Assembly (NCBI GenBank): GCA_003156635.1
Contig: PMHK01000189.1
Span: 9,389 to 48,338, forward strand
From: Acidobacteriota bacterium
GTDB taxonomy: Bacteria > Acidobacteriota > Terriglobia > Acidiferrales > UBA7541
Length of the DNA stretch: 38,950 nucleotides
Reading direction: 5' to 3'
Every line of letters starts with the position of its first letter. The stretch's first letter is position 1. Of this stretch, positions 8,763 through 17,076 are shown piece by piece. The notes under the pieces are model-generated. The model was not told the origin of the DNA. It ran no database searches and worked only from the letters and a program-made list of their open reading frames with translations. Position numbers and translations under genes: made by a program.

Positions 8763-8790
8763 TTGACGTAGACCTTGAAATCGGTAAACT
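8763..8790 (+). promoter_or_regulatory. Sigma70-like promoter giving a near-leaderless transcript
   Basis: TTGACG (8763-8768), a 16-bp spacer and TAAACT (8785-8790) lie directly before the ATG at 8803. Initiation 7 nt past the -10 box would leave only about 6 nt of leader, which fits the absence of a Shine-Dalgarno. Confidence 0.5.
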
Positions 8791-8802
8791 GCGATTTCTG
8801 AC

Positions 8803-9087
8803 ATGGCCACGATTGCCAACCCGGTCGAAGAGACGTTGTTGGATTTTCAGTTCCCGCAACGCGAGGCGGCGTTTTTTTACGGCCTGTTTCTGCGCGGCCA
8901 TTCCGCCGAAGAATTGCGCCGGGACATCCAAGTCCCCGCTGCGGTACTCGCGAAATGGGATAAGGAAACCGTGCGCGCCCCGGAACTTCGCCCCGTGCTC
9001 GAAAAAGTCGTGCAGTACAGACAACACGTCCTGGCTATCTTCGAAAATCTGATTTGCCACGACGCCGCCTCGCAAAAACTGCAATAG
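8803..9087 (+). CDS. Small HTH-like hypothetical protein
   Basis: A 94-residue soluble protein of unknown function. The central part (GLFLRGHSAEELRRDIQVPAAVLAKW, quoted in part) has the spacing of a homeodomain-like helix-turn-helix: the helix after GHS, a turn at QVP, then a recognition-like helix. A role in DNA binding is therefore possible. I prefer it to the overlapping 167-codon minus-strand ORF because it has a promoter at the right distance and a normal globular composition. It has no Shine-Dalgarno and is probably translated from a leaderless mRNA. The neighbours give no functional hint. Confidence 0.7.
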   Translation: MATIANPVEETLLDFQFPQREAAFFYGLFLRGHSAEELRRDIQVPAAVLAKWDKETVRAPELRPVLEKVVQYRQHVLAIFENLICHDAASQKLQ

Positions 9088-9124
9088 CTCTGTTAGCTTT
9101 CTCGCCTCGCTTGCCCAGTCGTCG

Positions 9125-9152
9125 TTGACAATCATTCTTCGCGAAGTATCAT
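9125..9152 (+). promoter_or_regulatory. Promoter of the fluoride riboswitch-crcB transcript
   Basis: A perfect TTGACA (9125-9130) is followed after 16 bp by TATCAT (9147-9152). Initiation near 9159 would place the riboswitch at the very 5' end of the mRNA, as expected. Confidence 0.75.
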
Positions 9153-9161
9153 CAATTTAGT

Positions 9162-9223
9162 GGCGAAGGGGTTCGCCCTCAACCGCTGTCCTTCTTGCGC
9201 CGGGACAGATGATGACTCCTGAC
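9162..9223 (+). ncRNA. Fluoride riboswitch (crcB motif)
   Basis: The sequence carries the conserved parts of the crcB motif aptamer. First comes a GGCGA-AGGGGT-TCGCC hairpin. Next is the invariant-looking AACCGCT segment. A second stem (TGTCC/GGACA, variable loop) follows, and finally the hallmark GATGATGACTCCTGAC 3' strand. It lies between a strong promoter and crcB, the usual target. Fluoride binding is expected to switch on expression of the exporter. The call rests on the consensus as I know it; a covariance-model scan would settle it. Confidence 0.9.
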
Positions 9224-9287
9224 AATGATGAATTGTCGCGGAGCCATGTCCCCGGCAAATCATCCCAGAAAAATTCAAGAGCGCGTT

Positions 9288-9328
9288 CCGAAGGAAGGCG
9301 AGCGTCGTGTCTCCTTCGGCAAAAAGGA
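9288..9328 (+). promoter_or_regulatory. Likely translational expression platform of the fluoride riboswitch
   Basis: An 8-bp hairpin CCGAAGGA (9288-9295) / TCCTTCGG (9312-9319) lies just before the crcB Shine-Dalgarno AAGGA (9324-9328). The TCCTT in its 3' arm could instead pair with that Shine-Dalgarno. The two pairings exclude each other, which would allow on/off control of translation. No U-tract follows, arguing against an intrinsic terminator. The structural model is inference. Confidence 0.5.
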
Positions 9329-9338
9329 CAGAAACGGA

Positions 9339-9752
9339 ATGACCAAATACTGGATGGTTGCATTGGGTGGAGCAGTGGGTTCCGTGCTTCGATTTTGGGT
9401 AGGCGGCAACGTAGCCGATCGCCTGGGCACGCGCTTTCCCTACGGCACGTTTGCGGTGAACATCACCGGCTCGTTCCTCATCGGCTTGGTTCTCACCTTG
9501 GTTTCCGAACGCGTAAACGTGAATCCGAATTGGCGATACCTGATCGGCGTAGGTTTTATCGGCGGCTATACGACATTTTCCGCTTTCGAATATGAAACGT
9601 TTCAGAGCATGCAGGATGGGAAAATGCTGATCGCCTCGCTCAACGTGATCTTAAGCGTCGCGATCGGACTGATTTGCGTGTGGTTGGGAGTTGCCGCTGC
9701 CCGGGCGCTGGACATAATCTTAAATTTCCCCGGCACTTCTACAGTTTCTTGA
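9339..9752 (+). CDS. crcB: CrcB/Fluc fluoride ion channel
   Basis: Fluc proteins are small dual-topology membrane channels that expel fluoride. The 137-residue product has four hydrophobic segments. Family signatures present are GGAVGSVLRFW, FPYGTFAVNITGSFLIG (with the key Asn) and GFIGGYTTFSAFEYE. I start at ATG 9339, where AAGGA precedes by about 10 nt and the protein begins MTKYWMVALGG. The track's start at 9225 would put the riboswitch tail and expression platform inside the coding region. The 3' end overlaps the convergent phosphorylase gene by 14 bp. Expression is presumably induced by fluoride through the upstream riboswitch. Confidence 0.96.
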   Translation: MTKYWMVALGGAVGSVLRFWVGGNVADRLGTRFPYGTFAVNITGSFLIGLVLTLVSERVNVNPNWRYLIGVGFIGGYTTFSAFEYETFQSMQDGKMLIASLNVILSVAIGLICVWLGVAAARALDIILNFPGTSTVS

Positions 9753-11883
9753 CGCCAAGCGCTTCTACGTAGAACTCTCTCACGTATTCCTTGGCCATGC
9801 GCATCGCGCTGAATTCCGGCGCGACGCTCTTGATCGCCGCCTTCATCACTTTCACGAATTCGTGCGGCACTTCATCATCGGACCTGCGGTAATACATGGG
9901 CACGACTTTTTCTTCGAGCAGCCGGTACAGTGCATCGGCATCCGCTGCGGTGCGATCGCCTTCCACCGGGCTATCGCCGAAAGCCCAGCCATTCGCGCCG
10001 TTATATCCCTCCAGCCACCAGCCATCGAGAATCGAAAGGCTCGGCACGCCGTTCGCGCCCGCTTTCATCCCGGAAGTCCCGCTGGCTTCGAGCGGCGGCA
10101 AGGGATTGTTCAGCCAGACGTCGACGCCGCGCACCATCTGCTGCGCCATGTGCTGGTCATAACCTTCCACGAACGCCACGCGCGCGGCGAACTCCGGATT
10201 CTTCGCCAAATTAAATACTTTCTGGATGAGCTGCGCGCCGCCCACGTCCGATGGATGCGCCTTTCCGGCAAAAATAATCTGCACCGGTTGCAGCGGGTTG
10301 ATCAGCAACCGCTTCAGCCGCTCCAGATCGTGGAGGATCAAATCAGGCCGCTTGTAACTGGTAAATCGGCGCGCAAAACCAATCGTCAGAATTTCCGGAT
10401 CGAGCAGCGCTCCAAACGCGATCACGCTCTCAGCCCGCGCTTCTTTGTTCTGCCACAACACGCGCGCCCGCTCGTTGATTTCGTCGATCAACAATATTTT
10501 CAAACGCAGCCGCGTGTGCCACAGTTTCTCGTCCGGGATTTTTTCCACGCGCTCCCACATCTTGGCCCGGTCTTGATCGCGCACCCAGCCCGGTCCCACA
10601 TATTCGTCGAATAGCGGCTGCAGCCACAGCGGGTCCATCCACGTCAGCAGGTGCACCCCGTTGGTGATGCCGGCGATCGGCACGTCTCTTTCTTTCAGCT
10701 CCGGCCAGACCGGCTGCCACATCGCTCGCGCCACTTCGCCGTGCTTCTTACTCACCGCGTTGCAGAATTTCGACATGCGCAGCGCAAAAACCGTCATGTT
10801 GAATCCCGCATCGGGATTCATGGGGTTGGTGCCTAGCCGCAGCAATCCATCGCGGTCGGTTCCGAATTCCGAGTAATGGCTGCTGAAATATTTTTCGATC
10901 AGCGGGAAGGGGAAGACGTCGGTACCGGCGGAAAGTGGCGTGTGGGTAGTGAAAACCGAAGTACTGCGTATTTTCGCGATCGCGTCTTCGAACGAGGTTC
11001 CCTGTGCGACCAACACACGCGCGCGCTCCAGAAACGCGAGTCCCGGATGGCCCTCGTTGATGTGCACCGCTGCAGGCTCGATCCCCAGCGCCCGCAACAC
11101 GTGCATTCCGCCGATGCCCAGCACGATTTCCTGGCGCAAGCGCTGTTCGGGGTCGGTCGTGTACAGACGATGGGCAATCGCGCGATCCCAGGGTTGATTG
11201 CTATCGAGCTCGGTATCGAGCAAATAAACCGGAACACGGCCGATGTCTGCTCGCCAAACCAGCACGTCTACGGGTGGATTGAAAAACGGCACGCGGACTT
11301 TCAGCGGCTCGTTATTCTTGTCGCGCACCAGCGTGACCGGATCGTCCGACCGGTCCAGAATCGTTTCATTGTCTTCTTGCCAGCCATCGTCGCGAATTCT
11401 TTGCGAAAGATAGCCCCGCGAATAAATCAGGCCGACCGCTACGACCGGTATCGCCAGGTCGCTGCACTCCTTGATGTAGTCTCCGGCCAGGACCCCCAGG
11501 CCGCCTGCATATAAAGGAAGCGAATGATGGAATCCGTACTCGGCGGAGAAGTACGCGAGCGGTGCCGAAGGCTTGCTGTATTCGGTCGTAAACCAGCCGG
11601 TATGCGAGGCAATGTCCGCATCGAATTCGGCCATGACCAGGTCGTAGTTTTCCAGGAATTCCTTATCGCGCGCCGCGTTCTCCAGAGTTTCCTGCGGCAG
11701 TAACGTCAACATTCGCAAAGGGTTATGGTCGCTCTCGCGCCAGGCTTGCAGATCCAGCATGGGGAAAAGCTCGCGCGCCTGCCGGTGCCAGCTCCACCAC
11801 AAATTATAGGAAAGCCGCTCCAGTCCGCGGATCCTTTCGGGCAGATTTGACAAGCGCACCGGTACTTCGGAAAGTTCAGCCAT
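9739..11883 (-). CDS. glgP: Alpha-glucan (glycogen/maltodextrin) phosphorylase, GT35
   Basis: It releases glucose-1-phosphate from alpha-1,4-glucans, using PLP. The 714-residue length and the N-terminal DUF3417-type region (LSYNLWWSWHRQARELFP) mark the short bacterial/archaeal GlgP type rather than the 800+ residue E. coli type. The active-site regions are present: YFSAEYGFHHSLPLYAGGLG, HINEGHPGLAFLERAR, GITNGVHLLTW, GFARRFTSYKR, and the PLP-lysine segment EASGTSGMKAGANGVPS near residue 600. The start ATG has AGGA 5 nt upstream. No other glycogen genes are nearby. Its 3' end overlaps crcB by 14 bp, convergently. Confidence 0.96.
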   Translation of the reverse strand: MAELSEVPVRLSNLPERIRGLERLSYNLWWSWHRQARELFPMLDLQAWRESDHNPLRMLTLLPQETLENAARDKEFLENYDLVMAEFDADIASHTGWFTTEYSKPSAPLAYFSAEYGFHHSLPLYAGGLGVLAGDYIKECSDLAIPVVAVGLIYSRGYLSQRIRDDGWQEDNETILDRSDDPVTLVRDKNNEPLKVRVPFFNPPVDVLVWRADIGRVPVYLLDTELDSNQPWDRAIAHRLYTTDPEQRLRQEIVLGIGGMHVLRALGIEPAAVHINEGHPGLAFLERARVLVAQGTSFEDAIAKIRSTSVFTTHTPLSAGTDVFPFPLIEKYFSSHYSEFGTDRDGLLRLGTNPMNPDAGFNMTVFALRMSKFCNAVSKKHGEVARAMWQPVWPELKERDVPIAGITNGVHLLTWMDPLWLQPLFDEYVGPGWVRDQDRAKMWERVEKIPDEKLWHTRLRLKILLIDEINERARVLWQNKEARAESVIAFGALLDPEILTIGFARRFTSYKRPDLILHDLERLKRLLINPLQPVQIIFAGKAHPSDVGGAQLIQKVFNLAKNPEFAARVAFVEGYDQHMAQQMVRGVDVWLNNPLPPLEASGTSGMKAGANGVPSLSILDGWWLEGYNGANGWAFGDSPVEGDRTAADADALYRLLEEKVVPMYYRRSDDEVPHEFVKVMKAAIKSVAPEFSAMRMAKEYVREFYVEALGVKKL

Positions 11884-12175
11884 CTCTGTCCTGTTCCTCG
11901 CAGTGCAAAAAATTTAGACAGCCAATGAAAAGTCGTACCGACCGATACCCGAGAGCCGCGTCGCCAATTTAAGCGCCGCCGTCCGGGACCACGGTCAGGG
12001 TCACTATTGTCGCTTACCTGGAGTCAAATTAAAGCGTGGATTTCGTCCGGAATTCCTTCGAGAGTAAATAATGAAGGCCGCCAGAAAAAAAGATCAAAAT
12101 CCATTCGGCTCGCGTCGCTCGGTTGCGCAACACTCACCGCTATCGTAAGATGGTCGACGGATTATCCACAACAAT
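11884..12175. other. Intergenic region glgP / tRNA-Asn
   Basis: About 290 bp between the divergent glgP and the tRNA gene. I see no convincing gene, repeat or strong promoter. The short plus-strand ORF reported here (12007-12357) reads straight through the tRNA and is not credible. Confidence 0.5.
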
Positions 12176-12250
12176 TCCCCGGTAGCTCAATGGTGGAGCA
12201 TTCGGCTGTTAACCGAAGGGTTGCTAGTTCGAATCTAGCCCGGGGAGCCA
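12176..12250 (+). tRNA. tRNA-Asn (anticodon GUU)
   Basis: A complete 75-nt cloverleaf. The acceptor stem TCCCCGG pairs with CCGGGGA. The D arm is GCTC/GAGC and the anticodon stem TTCGG/CCGAA encloses the loop CTGTTAA with anticodon GTT (12208-12210). The T stem GCTAG/CTAGC encloses TTCGAAT. The discriminator is G and the CCA end is encoded. No integrase or direct repeat marks it as an integration site. Confidence 0.97.
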
Positions 12251-12376
12251 CCTTCTTCTTGCAGCTCATCTCGCCGCTCGCCCAGCGCCCAGACTGCTCT
12301 TCTTCGGCCACTCGTCATATACTTCTCGTTTCGAGGTGCGTTGACGTTTTTAAATGAGTGGAGGCGAAAGGTCTTC

Positions 12377-14017
12377 GTGAAGCGCTGGGCAAAAATCCTC
12401 TTGGCCGTGGTCGCGATCGTCGTCGCGATCGCCGCATTGATCCCGGTCTTCGTCAACGCCAACACGTTTCGCCCTGCGATTGAGAAGCAGCTAACCGCTA
12501 CGCTGGGCCGCACCGTGAAACTGGGCGAGCTGCGTCTGCCCATGTTCTCGGGGAATCTGGTCGCGGAGGACCTTAGCGTTTCGGACGATCCCAGTTTCAG
12601 TGCCACGCCATTTCTGACGGCCAAAGAAATTCGCATCGGTGTCTCGCTGAAGCCACTGATTTTCGCGCATCAGGTCAACCTGCGAAGCTTTCAGATTCAG
12701 TCGCCGCAAATCAATGTGATTCGCGCGGCCAACGGCAACTGGAATTTTTCGAGCATCGGCCGCCAGTTGGCGGCGAGCGCTACGGCGGGGACTCCGGGCG
12801 CCGATGCGACAACGAGCTCGAAGAAATTGAGCATCGAGGCCCTGCCCGACCTTTCCGTCGGCCAGGTTCTGATTCAAGATGGACGCGTTGCCGTCAGCAT
12901 GCTTTCCGCACATGGCGAACCCAGCGTGTACGACCATGTGAACCTTACGGCGCGCGATTTTTCCTTCACCTCTCAAGTTCCGTTCGACCTGAACGCGGAT
13001 TTGCCCGCGGGCGGCACGATCAACGTAACCGGCCGACTTGGCCCACTCAATCGTGATGACGCCGCGACCAGCCCAGGCGACGTGCAAGTTGCGTTGAAGC
13101 ACCTCGATCCGGTGGCTTCGGGTTTTCTCAATCCCGATGCAGGCGTCTCGTTGCTCGCCGATATCGACCTGCACGCTGTCTCCGACGGACAAATCCTCAC
13201 GAGTAACGGAACCGCGCAGTTGCAAAACTTGAAACTTCGCAAAGGCGGAGCTCCGGCGCCCAAACCGCTCGACCTCGCCTACAACGTAACGCATCGCCTG
13301 AAAGAAAACACCGGAGTGATCCAGGACGCCGCCATAAAAATCGGTGATTCCGCAATCCACATCTCCGGAAGCTACGAGCCCGTCGCCAACGGAGCCGATG
13401 ATCCGCTGCTGAATTTGAAACTCGCCGGCCAAAGCCTCCCGATCGATGAGCTGCAGCCGTTGATGACCGCCACGGGTGTTCATCTGCCGAACGGCTCGAA
13501 GCTAAGAGGCGGGACGCTCTCGATGAATCTGGCCGTCACCGGCCAGACCAAAGCGCTGGTCATCAGCGGCCCAATCGCGCTCGACAACACGAAGCTGGTG
13601 GGCTTTGACATCGGATCAAAGATTCACGGCATCGCGGCGCTGAGCGGAATGAAAACTGGAGACACCACCGATTTTGAAAAATTGCACGTGAATGTGCACA
13701 TCACGGATGCGGGCGTCGTCGCCAGGAATATTGACGCGGTGATTACGGCCATCGGCGAACTCACCGGCAGCGGCACGGTTTCCCCGGCGAACCAGCTCGA
13801 TTTCAATCTCATTGTAAAAGTTGCATCGGCCACCGGTGTGGGTAAGGTCGGCGTGGGCCTGCTCTCGAAACTTAACGGTTCCGGCAGTTCGTCCGGCGTT
13901 CCGCTGCACGTCACCGGCACGCCCGACGAGCCTTACATTACCGCCGACGTCGGCGGCATCGTTGAAAAGAAAACCAAATCCATCGCTTCCTTTTTCGGCG
14001 GCGGTAAGAAGAAATAG
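12377..14017 (+). CDS. AsmA-family protein
   Basis: AsmA-like proteins are inner-membrane-anchored periplasmic proteins linked to outer-membrane biogenesis and lipid transport. The 546-residue product starts with a single membrane anchor (KRWAKILLAVVAIVVAIAAL) followed by the family hallmark ANTFRPAIEKQLTATLGR and GELRLPMFSG. The rest is a repetitive beta-rich domain. The C-terminal AsmA_2-like part includes GTPDEPYITADVGG and ends in a basic tail. I start at GTG 12377, with AAAGG 5 nt upstream, because the protein then begins VKRWAKILL like other AsmA members. The track's TTG at 12341 has no ribosome binding site. glpD follows after 25 nt, probably in one operon. Confidence 0.88.
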   Translation: MKRWAKILLAVVAIVVAIAALIPVFVNANTFRPAIEKQLTATLGRTVKLGELRLPMFSGNLVAEDLSVSDDPSFSATPFLTAKEIRIGVSLKPLIFAHQVNLRSFQIQSPQINVIRAANGNWNFSSIGRQLAASATAGTPGADATTSSKKLSIEALPDLSVGQVLIQDGRVAVSMLSAHGEPSVYDHVNLTARDFSFTSQVPFDLNADLPAGGTINVTGRLGPLNRDDAATSPGDVQVALKHLDPVASGFLNPDAGVSLLADIDLHAVSDGQILTSNGTAQLQNLKLRKGGAPAPKPLDLAYNVTHRLKENTGVIQDAAIKIGDSAIHISGSYEPVANGADDPLLNLKLAGQSLPIDELQPLMTATGVHLPNGSKLRGGTLSMNLAVTGQTKALVISGPIALDNTKLVGFDIGSKIHGIAALSGMKTGDTTDFEKLHVNVHITDAGVVARNIDAVITAIGELTGSGTVSPANQLDFNLIVKVASATGVGKVGVGLLSKLNGSGSSSGVPLHVTGTPDEPYITADVGGIVEKKTKSIASFFGGGKKK

Positions 14018-14042
14018 TTTTTATCCCAGGAGGCGCTGACGA

Positions 14043-15692
14043 GTGAAGCGCCGCTCTGAATCCCTACAAATCATCGCGGAACAAACTTTCGACGTCTGCG
14101 TAATCGGCGGAGGCGCCACCGGAGCAGGTTGCGCGCTCGATGCGCAATTGCGCGGCTTGAAAACCGTGCTGCTCGACGGCGGAGACTTCGCCAGTGGAGC
14201 CTCGAGCGCAGCCACCAAAATTATTCACGGTGGCGTGCGTTACCTGGAACAAGCCGTAAAGGGTCTCGACGTCAAGCAATACGAAGTCGTGAATCGCGCC
14301 CTCCACGAGCGCATTCACATGCTGCATAACGGCCCATTTCTCTCGCGGCCTCTGGAATTTTTGATCCCGTGCGCGAACTGGTTCAGCGTCGCGTACATGG
14401 GATTCGGCATGAAACTCTACGAGTGGATTGCCGGCCAGGCCAGCCTCTTCCCCAGTCGATTCCTTTCTAAATCCGAAACTCTGAAACGCATGCCGGGTCT
14501 GGCTTCGGATCACCTGCTCGGAAGCATTGCCTACGCCGACGGCCAATTCGACGATGCGGGTTACGATCTGGCGCTGATCAATACCTTCACCGAAGCTGGT
14601 GGCATTGCTGCGAACTACTGTCGCGTGGTCGGGTTCTCCAAGGATGAAAACGGAAAGCTAGTAAGAGCCGAAATCGAAGATCAAATCTCGAAAAGGCGTT
14701 TTGAAGTTCGCGCCAGCCGTTTCGTGAATGCGACGGGACCCGCCGCCGATACGATTCGCAATCTGGCGACACCGGGAATTCCTTCACGCATGCGCTTAAG
14801 CAAAGGCGCCCACATCGTATTGCCTCTCGAATTGTTTCCTACCAGCGACGCCCTGCTGATTCCCAGGACCGACGACGGCCGCGTGCTGTTCGCCGTACCG
14901 TGGTTCGACCGCTTGCTGATCGGAACCACCGAGCAGGAAGTGACAATTAGCGATGAACTCTACCTTTCGCAGGACGACGTCGCTTACCTGCTGCACCACA
15001 TCAACAAATATTTCGCCACGGCCATACGTTCAGATCAAATCGTCAGCGGTTTCGCCGGCGCCCGCCCGCTCGTGAGTGCCGGCGGCTCGCGCGCCACGAA
15101 GAAACTCGCGCGCGATCACGAAGTCGAGGTCGATGCGGCATCAGGCCTGATCAGCATTATGGGCGGCAAATGGACCACGCATCGAGCTATGGCGCAAGAC
15201 ACGATCAATGCCGTGCAAAAGTCTCTAGCAGTTCCGGTAAAGCCAGGCGCAACGATCGATCATCCGTTAGTGGGATCGAAGAATTACACGCTCGAATATT
15301 GGCAAGCGCTGGTTCGGGATTATCCGGTTTCAGAAGCAACGGCAAAACATCTTTCGCAGAAATTTGGAACGAATGCAGAAAACGTAATGGCCTTAACCAG
15401 AGAGGAGCCGACGCTTGCCGAACCGCTGGTTCCGGGTTTCGCGCCTTTGTACGCCGAGGTGGCCTATTGCGCTCGGTTCGAGATGGTGATGACGATTGAA
15501 GACGTGCTGATGCGGCGCACCGGGTTGGAGTTTTTCAGTTGGGAGGCGGCGATTCGCGCAGCAGCGCCAACCGGCGCGATTCTCGCGAAAGAGTTGGGCT
15601 GGTCCGCGAAAGCCGAAAAGTCGGCCACCGAGCAATACCAAAACAAAATTCGTAGGCTGATGCAACTCGCCGGGCTGGCTGCGAACGCTTAG
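14043..15692 (+). CDS. glpD: FAD-dependent glycerol-3-phosphate dehydrogenase
   Basis: It oxidises sn-glycerol-3-phosphate to dihydroxyacetone phosphate and passes electrons to the quinone pool at the membrane. The 549-residue product has the N-terminal FAD-binding GGGATGAG (residues 22-29). Next is the diagnostic FASGASSAATKIIHGGVRYL segment (part quoted) and a DAO-type domain with GTTEQEV and a late GGKWTTHRAMAQDT motif. A C-terminal DAO_C region contains MTIEDVLMRRTGLEF. The start is GTG at 14043 with AGGAGG 9 nt upstream. It follows the AsmA gene by 25 nt. Its stop codon overlaps that of the convergent sugar transporter. No glycerol kinase or facilitator is adjacent. Confidence 0.96.
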   Translation: MKRRSESLQIIAEQTFDVCVIGGGATGAGCALDAQLRGLKTVLLDGGDFASGASSAATKIIHGGVRYLEQAVKGLDVKQYEVVNRALHERIHMLHNGPFLSRPLEFLIPCANWFSVAYMGFGMKLYEWIAGQASLFPSRFLSKSETLKRMPGLASDHLLGSIAYADGQFDDAGYDLALINTFTEAGGIAANYCRVVGFSKDENGKLVRAEIEDQISKRRFEVRASRFVNATGPAADTIRNLATPGIPSRMRLSKGAHIVLPLELFPTSDALLIPRTDDGRVLFAVPWFDRLLIGTTEQEVTISDELYLSQDDVAYLLHHINKYFATAIRSDQIVSGFAGARPLVSAGGSRATKKLARDHEVEVDAASGLISIMGGKWTTHRAMAQDTINAVQKSLAVPVKPGATIDHPLVGSKNYTLEYWQALVRDYPVSEATAKHLSQKFGTNAENVMALTREEPTLAEPLVPGFAPLYAEVAYCARFEMVMTIEDVLMRRTGLEFFSWEAAIRAAAPTGAILAKELGWSAKAEKSATEQYQNKIRRLMQLAGLAANA

Positions 15693-17017
15693 TCGATGCC
15701 CAACCGATGTTGCAATTGCTCGAGCGTGTAGCCCTTGGTCTCGGGGTACCAGAATAAGACCACCACAAATTGCAAGGCCGTCATGGCCGCGAAGAATACG
15801 AAAGGAAGGACGCGTGAACTCGCGGCCATCACCGGAAATAGAAAGGAGATTGCCGCATTCATGACCCAGTGCATCGAACTACCCAGCGCCTGACCTTTCG
15901 AACGCACGCTGTTCGGAAATACTTCGCTGATGTAGACCCAAATGACGGCGCCTTGCGAAATTGCAAAAAAGCCAATGTACCCGACCAGCAGCCAGACCAA
16001 CCGATCTTGATTTCGTTGGGTATGGAAAATCTCCGCGACTCCGGAAAGACAAAGCACCATCCCCACCGCACCGATCAGCAGCAGCGTCTTGCGTCCCAGC
16101 TTGTCGATGACGGTCATCGCCAGCAACGTGGCGCACAGGTTCATCGCACCGATGGCTACGGCCTGCAAATCACCGGACATCTTGCTGAATCCCGCCGCCG
16201 CGAAAATATCGTTCAGGTAATAGAGAATGGCATTGATTCCGGCCAGTTGATTGAACATGCCAATGGTGATCGCGAGAAAAATCGGATACCTGTATTTCCA
16301 GGAGAAAAGCGGATCGGATCCTTGCGAAGTCTGCAGGTGAATCGAATCCACGATCTCCTTCAGCTCCGCTTCGTAATTGGGTGAGCCCAATTGCTGCAGC
16401 ACCACGCCAGCTTCATCCACCCGCTTCTGCGTGGCCAGCCAACGCGGGCTCTGTGGAATTCCGAATAGCATGATGAAAAAGATCAGTGCCGGACCTGCTG
16501 CGATGCCCAATTGCCAGCGCCACTCCGCCGCGCCCAATCCCAGGCTTCTGATGAAATAATTCGAAAAGTATGCAAGTAGAATGCCCACCACGATATTGAT
16601 CTGGAACATTCCGACCAGGCGCCCCCGCAACTTAGCTGGAGCCAATTCCGCAATGTAAACCGGCGCCAGAACCGACGAGCCGCCGATGCCCAGTCCCCCG
16701 ATGAAGCGAAAGATCAGTAGGGCGTACCAATCCCACGCCAGGGCGCAGCCGAGAGCCGAAACCAGATATAAAATCGCCATGATGCGGAGCGCATTGCGGC
16801 CGCCCAGTCGCTGACCCAGCAAACCTGCGCAAAGCGAGCCAACCACCGTGCCCCACAATGCGATCGAGACCGTAAATCCCAACCCGCGCGGACTCAGGCT
16901 AAAAAGGTCCACCAGTGCATGAGTGGTGCCGGAGATAACGACGGTGTCAAAACCAAACAGGAAGCCCCCGAGTGCGCCGACGATGCTGGCCTTCAGCAAG
17001 TATGAATTTAGTTTCAT
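15689..17017 (-). CDS. Sugar-porter-family MFS transporter
   Basis: A proton-coupled or facilitative monosaccharide transporter of the inner membrane. The 442-residue product has about 12 hydrophobic segments. Sugar-porter signatures include GFLFGFDTVVISG in TM1, GQRLGGRNALR after TM2, PQSPRWLATQKR after TM6, QLAGINAILYYLNDIF in TM7, DKLGRKTLLL and the C-terminal PETKGYTLEQLQ. I start at ATG 17017, where AGGA lies 6-7 nt upstream; the track's GTG at 17047 adds ten residues. It lies 59 nt downstream of a ROK sugar kinase, so the two likely form an uptake-and-phosphorylation pair. Glucose, xylose or mannose cannot be told apart by eye. Confidence 0.94.
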   Translation of the reverse strand: MKLNSYLLKASIVGALGGFLFGFDTVVISGTTHALVDLFSLSPRGLGFTVSIALWGTVVGSLCAGLLGQRLGGRNALRIMAILYLVSALGCALAWDWYALLIFRFIGGLGIGGSSVLAPVYIAELAPAKLRGRLVGMFQINIVVGILLAYFSNYFIRSLGLGAAEWRWQLGIAAGPALIFFIMLFGIPQSPRWLATQKRVDEAGVVLQQLGSPNYEAELKEIVDSIHLQTSQGSDPLFSWKYRYPIFLAITIGMFNQLAGINAILYYLNDIFAAAGFSKMSGDLQAVAIGAMNLCATLLAMTVIDKLGRKTLLLIGAVGMVLCLSGVAEIFHTQRNQDRLVWLLVGYIGFFAISQGAVIWVYISEVFPNSVRSKGQALGSSMHWVMNAAISFLFPVMAASSRVLPFVFFAAMTALQFVVVLFWYPETKGYTLEQLQHRLGID

Positions 17018-17076
17018 TCGTTTTCCTGACCGCAGATTTTCATCCACCAGCCCATTTCAAAATCAGATCCGTGATC

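Noticed and set aside
8632-9135. 167-codon minus-strand ORF
   Set aside because: It overlaps the plus-strand HTH-like gene, which has a well-placed promoter. It lacks a recognisable domain and its C-terminal third looks random.
9225-9338. N-terminal extension of CrcB in the ORF track
   Set aside because: It begins 2 nt after the riboswitch and runs through the expression platform; ATG 9339 has a ribosome binding site and gives the normal Fluc N-terminus.
12176-12250. tRNA-Asn as an integration site for a mobile element
   Set aside because: No integrase, no repeated tRNA 3' end and no change in gene character follow it; the next genes are ordinary chromosomal genes.
12007-12357. 116-codon plus-strand ORF
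   Set aside because: It reads through the complete tRNA-Asn gene.
12491-13483. 330-codon minus-strand ORF
   Set aside because: Shadow of the AsmA-like gene. High GC at the third codon position opens long antisense frames; no motifs are visible.
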